From NCBI RefSeq assembly GCF_010093535.1, contig NW_022985189.1, positions 316,432-380,431 on the forward strand: a stretch of 64,000 nucleotides of DNA, read 5' to 3'. The stretch comes from Lindgomyces ingoldianus. Lineage: Eukaryota; Ascomycota; Dothideomycetes; Pleosporales; Lindgomycetaceae. How positions within the stretch are numbered: position 1 is the first letter of the stretch; each line of letters opens with the position of its first letter. The position numbers and the translations under genes are program-made. Under the pieces are notes generated by a model. That model did not search any database and was not told where the DNA came from. It worked only from the letters and a program-made list of their open reading frames with translations. Below are positions 34,575-44,565 of the stretch, piece by piece.

Positions 34575-35926
34575 ATGTTTTCTTTGCTGTCACATGTGTT
34601 GCTCCTACTCTGCATCACTTCTTCCTTCGCGAATCCGACAATCCAAAGACACGGACACAATGGCAAGAACACGTGTACTGTAAAAGCGAACGGGGGCCAA
34701 AAAGACGATGTACCAAATATTCTTAAAGCCTTCGAAGAATGTGGCAAAAGCGGCACTATAGTCTTCCCAGAGGATCAAAATTATTGGATAGCGCAGCGTT
34801 TAAACCCCATAGTCAACGATGTAGAAATTGAATGGCGGGGGCAATGGACCGTAAGCCCCAACTCACGCCATTGTCATCCTCGATTCTATCAATGCTTACG
34901 TGCTGCACGTTGTAGTTCTCTGACAACCTAACCTACTGGCGCCAAAACTCCTTCCTTATCCCCTTCCAAAACCACCGCGCCGGCTTCATCCTCACCGGCA
35001 CACGCATCCGTATCAACGGGCACTCTACCGGCTCGATCCACGGCAACGGTGACGTCTGGTACACAGCCGAAGCTGGAAAAACGCAAGAAGGCCGACCGAT
35101 GCCCTTTGTATTCTGGAATGTCTCGTCCGTCTCCGTGTCTAACCTTGCAATCAAAGATCCCCAACTCTGGGCAATAAATATAATGAACGGAACAAACATG
35201 TCATTCGAGAATATGCTCGTCAATGCCACTGCAACAAAGGCTCCATACGGAGCAAACTGGGTGCAAAACACTGACGGCTTTGACACTATGGATGCGCACA
35301 ACATTACTCTAACAAACTTCTGGTACCAAGGCGGCGACGACTGCATAGCCATAAAACCGCGCTCATACGACATTGTCGCTCGTAATATAACCTGCCACGG
35401 GGGAAACGGCATCGCTATTGGTTCTCTAGGCCAATATCTCGAAGACTCCAGCGTCGAAAACGTTCTCATAGACGACGTAAACATCATCCGCTATAACGAA
35501 GACATGCATAACTGCGCCTACATAAAAACCTGGATCGGGTACCAAGTCTTGCAATCATCATACGAGAGTGCTGGAAAGCCGAATGGAGGCGGCTGGGGCA
35601 ATGTGTCGCACATCACGTTTTCGAATTTCAGAGTCCAGGGCGCGGATTCTCCCCCAGCGATCACACAGGATAATGGCAATAATGGGAGTTTTTCGGGTAC
35701 GAGTAAGATGCTAGTTAGCGATATTAAGTATGTTAATTTCACGGGTTGGCTGAACAAGAAGTCGACGGAGGGGAGTGTGAGTTGTAGTACGGTGAATCCG
35801 TGTTATGGTATTTCTTTTGAGAATGTACATTTGACGAATGGGGTTAATGGGACGGAAAATGCGAGTGGGAGCTGTAAGTATATTAAGCCGGGCGGAGTGC
35901 ATGGACTTTCTGGGAGTGGATGTTAG
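34575..35926 (+). CDS. Exopolygalacturonase, GH28, secreted
   Basis: Two exons, 34575-34850 and 34916-35926, give 428 residues. A signal peptide is clear (MFSLLSHVLLLLCITSSFA, cleavage near residue 19). The right-handed beta-helix of GH28 carries the active-site motifs NTDG (about residue 210), GGDDC (about 232-236), CHGGNGIAIGSLG (about 252-264) and YIK (about 294). In endo-acting enzymes the last motif is RIK; Tyr in place of Arg, with Lys kept, fits exo-acting relatives. About a dozen Asn-x-Ser/Thr sites and several cysteines indicate a glycosylated extracellular protein. The expected reaction is removal of galacturonic acid from the non-reducing end of de-esterified pectin. It implies contact with plant material. 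Confidence 0.92.
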
Positions 35927-36318
35927 ACAGATACGTGTTATCAAAAACGTCACGCCATGTCATTGATAGTAGATATGGATGAATTTTTGTCTATCCGGAC
36001 GATGTGTACAGTAACTCCATCCAACAATGTCTCTGCATGTGAATGTATAGGTGAGATGATGGTGGTGAGGGGGAATGGGACATGAATGTTTTACTCCGCA
36101 TAATTCAAAATCTGTCTTGGTAACTGCCTTCCCAAAAATAAATGGATGCACTTTTTTGTAAAGCCGCCGTTATACTCACGGGATTGAGAAGAGCGAACCC
36201 GCTTCATGAATCCATCCAGAACTGAGTCTCTTTCAGCTGAACATCAACGGTTACTGGTGTCCTTACTCTGACTCTCGCTTTCGATAGAGCTCGACGCCTG
36301 ATAGGTCTTGTCAGCAAC
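35927..36318. other. Convergent spacer
   Basis: These 392 bases lie between the stops of the exopolygalacturonase and the S/P/Q/G-rich unknown gene. Nothing beyond presumed 3' UTRs is seen. Confidence 0.5.
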
Positions 36319-39105
36319 CTACTGTAGAGCACTATCTGGGAGATTGTCGCCCCCTTTAGAGCGTTTTGGGGTTGGGATGTTAGTGGCGGCGTTGGCGCTG
36401 CCTTCGCCGTGCGCACGCTTCCTGCTGTTGTCGGCTGAGGATGCTGAAACTTGGCCTTGGGTGGAAGAAGCTTGAAGGCTCGAAGGAGCTTGGGCGGTCG
36501 GAGGATCTTGAGTGGTTGGGAGAGGTTGGTTCGCGCCATGCTGAGCTAGTGGAGGTTGAAGAGATTGACCCGGGGCGGTCGAGACTGAGAGGAATTGGGG
36601 TGGGAATAGTTGGCCGTGGGACAGTTGACCTTGAGGCAACTGGCCTGGGCCAGCTTGATCATGGAACAGTTGTCGTGGGAGGACTTGGCTTTGAGAGGGT
36701 CGACTCAGAAAATCTTGATCTTGGGGCGGGTGACGCGGGAAACCTTGGCTCTGGGAAATTTGACGCGGGAAAACTCGACCCTGGGAGAGTTGGCCAGCTT
36801 GGCCTTGGGACGGTTGTCTAGTCAAAGATTGACTCGGACGTCCGAAGCCTTGACCAACAACGCCCTGGTAACCTTGAGTTCGGAAACCTTCAGGTAGTGG
36901 CGGCCTTGGAACATATCCAGCTTCTGAATACCCCGAGAGCGGGCCCTGACTGGGCGAGCTTCGACCCATCAGCGTTGAGGGAGCGTGAGCCAGAGGACCT
37001 ACGTTCTGTAGAGATTCAGCTGGTTGCGATCCGCGCTTAGCTTTGCTGCCACGTTTATTTGGCCAAGTGAAGATAATCCGACCTATATGATCAAGTGGTG
37101 GATTTCCTCCGCCACGGCTGGCTTGAGGTGTCCTCACATCGGCACCAACTCTCCGACCTTGACCTTTGCGAGTGGTTGACTTGGTGGTCGCAGGTGTCGC
37201 GGGTTTGCCGGTGGGGGTTGAGGTCTCTAAGTCAGGCTCACCAAGTCGCTCCTTCAACTTCTTGTTCTCCTCGGTCATCTTCTTATTCTCAGTGCCGAGC
37301 CTCGTACGGTGATCGTTGTTTTTAGCATTCGAATCTTTCGTCTTCAAAACGTTAGTCAATCCAGCAAAGGTCTTAAGAAATAGTTGAGGACTGACTTACC
37401 TTAGCATAAGCCAGGGGCGCGTTGACGAGGTCCTCAAGTTTGGAAGTATCATTAAGGATATCTCGACAAATACGCTTATCAAACTAGAGAACGGTCAGAA
37501 AACCCTGGAACAGTTTGGAAGGCTCCCGAGTCGCACCTTCAATGCGTTCACAATGTTCCGGATCCGGTCATGACACGATCCATCCCGGTCTGCGGCGAGA
37601 CCAGCCTCTGGAGCAGCTGCCCTATCAACCCGTCCATTTCCCCGGTATCCGTACAGGACCCTGGATATCAGGGAAATCTAGACATGGTTATTTCAGATGA
37701 AACAGTGGGAACATGGGCAATCTACGTACAAAAAGTTCTCGACAAGCGGCCTCGATGTTGATCTTCTGGATCATGAAGTTCTCCTCCTCAAACTTTTTGA
37801 TATCGGCAGAGCCTTCTCGGTCGCGGACATTCTCAATATTTTGGAAAGCCTGGACCAGCTTCCATATCCAATGCTCAGAAGCTCCGAGTACTAGGCGAAT
37901 AGTCGGGTCGTTCTCAGGATCGATAGCGGGCGGGGTGATGATACGGCGCCGATAGGCAAGCGCTCCATGCCAGTCATCCGCAAAGCTAAGCTGAGGGACA
38001 TAGGGCGGTGGCGGAGGCGCCGTAGTAGTAGCGCCAACAGAGGAAACAACGGCACTTGTAGGTTGAGCGTTGGTAAGCGAAGGAGCATTTGGCAGAGGAA
38101 TGCCTGCTTGATCTGCTTGTGTGGCTTCTTGGGCGGTTTCCCAGGCTAGCCAGTCTTTGCGGGACTGTTTTGCCCGCTCTTCCTGAGTAGCTTGTTCTTG
38201 TTTGAGACGGTTGTGGGTCGCTAGGTCAATGGCGGGACCATAGGCTCGGTTTACCAAGTCATCCCAATTAGGCTCATCCGAGGAACCACTGGTTGTGACA
38301 TCTATTTTACGAGTTAGCACTAAACTGCAGATTTTGTAGTTGGTAGGCTTACCATGCACATTAATCCTCTGCTGATATCCATTACCAACTACATGCTTAG
38401 TACATGGCGCTATGGTTGCAGTGCCTAAGCGTTGGGAGTTAGCATTGAACCTATATTTCTGAATTGGAAAGCTTGCCTGGCCCTAGGCCATGCTGTTGCT
38501 GCACGTTCTCGGTTACATGACAAAAGTACGAGGTAGAGTCTATTCAGGTATATTAGTATTATACCCTACCACTGTCTATAGTTGGTGGATTACAATGTGA
38601 ATAGGCACCTTGATGGGGGATGTTACCAATGACCTGACTGCCTTGCTGGTGTACATCAGGAGCGGTACGAAGCTCACATTGAGGTTGGCCACCCTGCCGC
38701 TGTTCATCATCTGAAACCTCCTCAGATTGTGACGCATACGCGGCTGCGGCACCTATTCATCGTCATTAGTAATGAGCCGGCTCCCTTCAAATATAAAAGC
38801 TTACCTTGTGAAGACCCGCCGCCAACTTGATCGAATTGTGACGGATGTCTATCTTCTTCATAATTTTGACGTTGGCTGGGGTAGTGATTGTCTGGGGGGA
38901 CGTCACTATCAAGATCCTGCGACACAGCGAGTGCTTGTTCCTGGTTGGTCTGGGCGTGGAATGGGGGAGGGTGGCTCCCTTGATCAACCATGGTGGAGCT
39001 GAGGTTCCAGTTTGGATTGTTGGCAGTATCTTGGAACAGATCGTCGTTAATAATCACGTCGTCGTTCTGTTGAGGTGGAGGGAGAGCGTCCGCGCCTGAG
39101 CGCAT
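36319..39105 (-). CDS. Protein of unknown function, eight exons, S/P/Q/G-rich C-terminus
   Basis: Exons: 39105-38805, 38752-38570, 38539-38477, 38424-38353, 38301-37730, 37677-37537, 37483-37400 and 37341-36319. The joined frame is exactly 813 codons (812 residues). Intron 3 has a GC-AG boundary (GCAAGC...CTTAG), and reading through it meets a stop. Residues 1-200 are polar (Gln, Asp, Asn, Pro). The middle has a folded-looking part: WHGALAYRRRIITPPAIDPE, IRLVLGASEHWIWKLVQAFQ, IEAACRELF and RIRNIVNALK / FDKRICRDIL. A coiled-coil-like stretch follows (GTENKKMTEENKKLKERLGE). The last 300 residues are a degenerate repeat of short S/P/Q/G units (RQPSQGQAGQLSQG, FPRQISQSQGFPRHPPQ) ending in a basic KRAHGEG..TPKRSK segment that could be a nuclear signal. 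This resembles unnamed ascomycete nuclear proteins; no function is assigned. The 5' end is uncertain. Confidence 0.7.
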
Positions 39106-40271
39106 AAATAACGTGGAGGGCGTGTCACCGTAGATCACCGTAGATCCTGTGACTCAGGTCAGCCCTGGGGCACAGCTCCCAGATCGAGTGATTCTTACCA
39201 TGTTTGCAAATTAGTTCCGCGCTGATAGTGAAAATGAGGGAGCAATAGCATTGTAGTCATTTTAACAATGAGCTTGCGTTGCATTATCTACATACATGCA
39301 AAAGATTTCCTCTTCTTCGTTTCTTACCCGCTTTCACTTCCCATAGAAGACTGTAAAAATTGACCGCCTGCAGGCTGTTCATACACAAATTCCTCCGGAT
39401 TTCTTATTATGTCTCTCGGACCGGGACTTGCTCACGGCTGCGGGCAGACCAAAGGTGGATCTGACCCTTAGCATCCAGGCGATGCGTGCAGAATCGAACA
39501 ATAATTGACGGTCGTGACTCTTGCATGAGTTGAGAAGGGATCATATGGTAAGCGAGTCGACAAGGTACTGAGATCCAAACAAAGTGGATTTCACGAGTGT
39601 ATTGTAAGGTCTAAGGAGCTCGAGAGAGCTCTGGGCTGACTATATACTGTACGAGAAAGGAGCTAGCCCTAATGAGTGAATAGTGCAGTACATGGGTATG
39701 GTATCGCGTGAGATACGTGCGACAGTGACCTCGAGGTGGGGTTCGAAAAAGTTGGAGGCAACGAGGACGGAGGACTCGTGAACCGTCGACTTTGTAGCCA
39801 GCGCCAAGGCTTTGAGGAAATAACCTCACGGAGCGAGCCGCCCAAAACTTGGGGGAGGCGGCGTCTGCTTCCTTAGCAAAGACAACCCCTTCAAGAACGC
39901 AGTGATTGCATCATCACGCCTTGCATTTCTGAATCACTACCAGCCACCCACTAGCAATCACCAAAGCTAGAGGGACATGGTACATGAACGATGGTCCAAC
40001 CTTTCTCCACACCACGAAATTCAAAAGCTCCTACCACGGCTATGCTCTATTGTGTGCGTGTGACAGAGCAGCTAGCAAGAGCTGAACACCGAATGTGAAC
40101 ACTGATGGAAAATGCAGGAGAAAACATTAACACTGACTAGAGTAACCGAAGGGTGTCGTCCACAACTAACATGCGCGAACAATGGGAGATTTACGATAAT
40201 GACTTGACTTGAACAAAACAAAGACGAAATACAAACAAGATGGCAGGGACACGTGGGACGCGTGGGACGCG

Positions 40272-40302
40272 ACACTTGAGGGTCAATATGAGGGTCAAGT
40301 GT
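40272..40302. repeat. Small inverted repeat with internal direct repeat
   Basis: ACACTTGA (40272-40279) pairs with TCAAGTGT (40295-40302) over a 15-base loop, and GAGGGTCA occurs twice inside. Just upstream is a direct repeat of GTGGGACGC. It may be a regulatory dyad, a terminator-like hairpin or chance. Confidence 0.5.
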
Positions 40303-40518
40303 TGCAATAAGTTTTCCAGCATCACACATACCTTAAAGGATCTCACCCAAATCCCAGAGGCTTTCTGACTTAGAATGCTCCAATCAGAGAAGTTAGAAGA
40401 GCTATTGTGTAATTTGACGTTGGATTTGAAGTGCGCAAATCCTAGCGCACTAGCCGAAAAGGGATCACCCTTCATGCACCTCGCGTGGTCATGTGTGCAG
40501 TGCAAGCTGATACGCTAC

Positions 40519-40538
40519 TTAGGTACCTAGGTACCTAG
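40519..40538. repeat. Tandem palindromic AGGTACCT units
   Basis: Two complete AGGTACCT units plus a partial one are joined end to end, giving a self-complementary tract. It is non-coding and origin unknown. Confidence 0.7.
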
Positions 40539-41882
40539 GCATAAAGAAATTCTTAAATTTGCGAGCACTGAAAATAGCATTATATAACGTCATTAAGTTT
40601 TTGAAAACTGTATTGCCAACAGGAATTTTGGTTCGCTTTGGGATACTATCAAGTACTGCCAAATCTTCTCAGCTCTCTATGAAGATGCTAGTTTTGAGAA
40701 ATAGTAGGAACCGCTCGTCGTTTCTTAGAGAAGGCTAATTTCATCCTTAAAGAATAGAGAAGGTAAAGCTCGGCGTCATCTGTGCAGCAAAATTCGTGCA
40801 GCGGGTTGTAGCACATTCGATTATAGTGCACCCAATCAAAATCCTTCAAATTTGTCCTCCTTAAATCATTCCGAAACCGTATCATCCTCGACAATACCTA
40901 GAGTTGGTCTGGCCGTGACACGGTGCCAGAACCTAAGTTCCTGTTGCCAAGTATCAGTGAAGCGAGACGGTGTGAGAGTTCCCTTTGGAACCTCTTGGGC
41001 AGTTTGGCGGGGAGTCTCACATAAGGAGACTGCTCATTCATAAAGTTGTCAACGAAGAGGTGATGAAGCGTGACTCCGATCGCTCGTCAATCTCGGGAAG
41101 TGGCGGGGACAGGCTGTCGAGGCTAGGTAATACTTAACCCCTAGACTCAATTTCCACCATGTAACCTGCTATATTCCCTAAGCTATGTGCTAGAACAGTG
41201 CTTCCGATATATCTAGGAAAACGCGTATCCGGCTCCTTTTGAACAGCGAGCGACCCAACTCCTGCATATCCATGTCAGCCTTGTACACCCGCTGATGTTG
41301 TCTTCCCAATCTAACCCGATAATAGTTCCATCTTCTGTTCGGGGCCACCTCTAGAAGAGTAGGGACTACCTGGGTATCCAAATTCAGCGAGATTATAGTC
41401 TTCAAAAATTTGGGAAGTTTCATACACGGTTCGCGGGTGTCCAAAGTCGCGATTGTCCATCCCGATGACTAGTTATTGATGGCAGGGTCGAGGTGACCGC
41501 CAGGAGGGTGAAGATGAGAAAGGCAGATTTCAGTGGGCTTCTGATAGACTCGTAGCGCACCCGAGACGGAACGGAATAGCTTGTCGAAGAGAGGTGGTAT
41601 TGGGCCGGAGTTGTAATCGTAGCCAAAGAGAATAGAACATGGTGTCGCACGTGACAATAAATCACGTGACCATGTGTCAGGCTGAATTTGGGCTCTTGAT
41701 TCACACATGTTTCCTGTTTAGGACTAGCACATACCTAGTTAGGTCTAGCGCTCTTTTATCTACTATATATTTACCTCTGAGCTCTCTCGAGCTCCAGAGA
41801 CCTTACATTACACTTCAATATGCCTAGGATGTCTCTCACTACCTAACTGACTACTCGCCTCTCTATATGCCCTCCATCAGCT

Positions 41883-42296
41883 CTATCTAGGCTCCTTACG
41901 ATACATGGCGCTAAGGTGGAAAAGGTACAGACAATGTGCCTCGGTACCGGTACCCACAATAGTGCCAGAGAGGCTGAGAACATACGCTCTACTGATTTGA
42001 AGTTGTAACCTTGTACGGGCACGACTTATGAGAGGAGTCATGTATTGTGGACTGAGGGTCCGAGGAGCTCTATGATTTATATAGTATGATGAGACGCCAA
42101 GGTTGACTGGACAGCCCATCGTAGAAGCGTTCGGCTTACAGTAGTAATCCTCAAATAGCCCAAAGCATTCCACGAGTCTTATCGTGTCGCGTTTATCTCG
42201 GTAGAGATGTGCGTAAGGTGTCGGGAGGTCTAGTGTTAGATTTGTGATACGATAGCCATTCCGCACTGGGCCTAAATTGGAAATATTCCTCTCCAT
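41883..42296 (-). pseudogene. Possible remnant of a HET-domain gene C-terminus
   Basis: A 137-codon frame begins at ATG 42296. Its first half (VRNGYRITNLTLDLPTPY followed by RDTIRLVECFGLFED) loosely resembles the C-terminal part of HET-domain proteins, where a TNxGLRITLPL-type strand is followed by a YLAVLDC-type strand. It lies directly downstream of, and in the same orientation as, the intact HET gene. The rest of a HET protein is missing. The call is weak; it could also be a small orphan gene. Confidence 0.3.
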
Positions 42297-42629
42297 TTAC
42301 CACATCTCTTAAACCACCATTCCGAGGCATTGAGGCTGGTGTATGAAATCGCAGAACCTATTCCATATACTTCTTGTAAAACCCAACTTTATTATAGAAA
42401 TCTAGACCGTCTATCTGTTACAATGTAAAGGCCCCTTAAGGATTGATGTGCTAGCTATCGTTCGTAGAAATGTCAAAGCGGGAAGTAAGCGGAGTGCAAA
42501 TTATCCCTTGGATATTAATTGTGCCGAAACAAAGGGATCTGGTGCATAGAGGCCACGCAATCACATGCTCATTAAGAATGAGAAATACCTCGAGATACAA
42601 TGTGGCTAAACCTATTTAAGGAGTAAATG

Positions 42630-44565
42630 TCAAATAACCGTGAGAACACTATACTCTTCTACACGCCGAATGGCGTCGAATTCTTGTATATCATGGCAAA
42701 AAATGCACCCAACCCGCTCATATATCTGTCTCTCATCGTTCACACATCTAAACACTAAAAGAAACCCATATCCGCCTCCGAGAGATTCAGCAATGAGCAT
42801 GAGTTTGAAAAGCGTACCACTTGCAGCGAGATGATAATTTTCTATGTCAAAAGCATAACCAGGGCAGAGATATGATCTATCAATCTTTATCTTTCCTGCC
42901 TGGCCTTCGTTGCGTTCTAATGTGGGAGGGAAATCTGACACCTCTCCTGGAAGCGTGGAATAAGAGCACACGCATCGAGTGTCGATGCATGGACCTTTGA
43001 GCTTTAACTCGCCAGAGAGGAGTTCACCGAAGGGATTATTCCCCACGGGGGATGTGTTGACGGCGAGGACGGACGCAAAAATTCGGGCTGGGTCTCTCCT
43101 CCATACCTTCGATTCCCAGAAAACACCATCTCCACCCACAACCGACGCCCATGACCAGGTTGGAGCGCGCCATGTCCGAGGCCGCCTACCCTGTCGTTTA
43201 GGGATCCACATTAAGTCAGATATCAGAGTGTCTTCCCACAGACCGGCATGATATGCGAACAGTGTGTGGCGTTGTGTCGACACAGCTAATCCTTGCAGTG
43301 CGGGAAATATGTCTTTCTCGAATGTTAAATGCAATTTTGAATACTCCGTAACAATACTATACCATTGGTCCTTCAATGTCAAGCCTGAACGAGAAAGTTC
43401 CCTCTTCAAGTCTTTGGTGCCCACTCCACCTCCGTGAAGATTCAGGATTAGGCTCAGCTCCGAGCATTCGCACAGGTTTCGCTGCGCACATTCCCAGTAC
43501 AACTCTCTGGGACCAAAATGTACAACTCTAGGAGATAATAGACGTTCCTGGAGCACCCAACCTCGTTGGAGAAGAGGCAAATTCTCCCAGCGGTGGTCAT
43601 CATGGAAAGGCGTGCGCCAGTGGAGCTCATAACTTTTACCCCTCTTTTTTTGGAATCTTTGCGAGACTTTGCAAAGTTCTGGCGGGCAAGTACTGTAGCA
43701 TCCTTCATTGCCATCCCGCGCTTTTGAGGCGGCAATTGTGAGAAAAGAATTAGAGTAAGTTGAAGCCATTTTGTTGCCTTCGTGGCGCCAGTCATCGATG
43801 TTGTCCTGAATTATGCAGAGCGAATCGATCCAGATGTATTTCAGACCGAGTCGATAGGTAAGATCAATAGCATCTCGAAAAGTTCTTGAGAGCTGTGACC
43901 AGGGTATGCTGTTCTTGAATGTTGAAAGCGTCGACGATGTCGTCTGTATAATTGGGTTCGATCCCCAACAATGACTCAGGCAGGTATAGGCGTCTCTCTC
44001 ACCTTGAGTTTGGTAGAGCCTGACCTTGTCCGTATCTTGAATCTCCACAATGCGGGTGGGAAGGAATGGGATAGAGGTGCTCCCACAGCGTTCGTGGCCC
44101 TCGGTGCATTCTTTCAGCCAATCCCGTATTTTAGCTAGCGCTTTCTCCGAGCCGGTGTCTTCAGATATGGGGCGCCGTGTATGGATAAAAGGCCAGGGGC
44201 AGGTTTCGCCTATTTTTTTCAGTGTTCACATCCCGAAACCATTTGGACTGAGAATATTCACCTGGAAGAGTAAATATTTCAATTTGGGCGACATTTAACG
44301 AATTTGCTTTTAGATGTACTGTCAATCCGGCGGAGGATTCTAATTGTAAGTGGTCAGACTTGTTGTGCCAGGGCCAGGACGATGTGACAACGGCCGAGAG
44401 AACAGCGCATGCCGCACATCCATTCTTTGAACATATGAAGACGTCGATTATGAGAATATCGGGAGCGTTGAAACGTCCCTTGAGATTGTTCGAAGCACAA
44501 TAGCCCCACCGCCCCATCGCCTTCCTTCGGAAGAACTCGAAGGCGCTGGGGAGGGTATGTCTCAT
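42630..44565 (-). CDS. HET-domain (heterokaryon incompatibility) protein
   Basis: Two exons, 44565-44262 and 44209-42630, give 627 residues. The junction restores IFTLPGETCPWPFIHTRRP. The N-terminal part has the Cys-containing segment ICSKNGCAACAVLSAVV and IRDWLKECTEGHERC that commonly precede a HET domain. The HET domain itself is complete: YTCLSHCWGS, FRDAIDLTYRLGLKYIWIDSLCIIQD, a Ser/Ala-rich SNSFLTIAASKA block and RGWVLQERLLSPRVVHFG with a following YWEC. HET proteins can trigger programmed cell death when incompatible hyphae fuse; many have unknown triggers. No STAND/NACHT partner is adjacent. The start is uncertain, since ATGs exist at 44715, 44565 and 44517 and the first 20-70 residues are not diagnostic. 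Confidence 0.87.

Larger units (their letters stand above)
39106..42629. other. 3.5-kb gene-poor accessory interval
   Basis: No intact gene. It contains tandem AGGTACCT units forming a palindrome (40519-40538), a hairpin-like inverted repeat (40272-40302) and, at the right end, a possible HET-domain remnant on the minus strand. A 10-bp tandem repeat, ATCACCGTAG, lies next to the start of the upstream gene (about 39123-39146). Other frames are short and unsupported. Confidence 0.4.
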
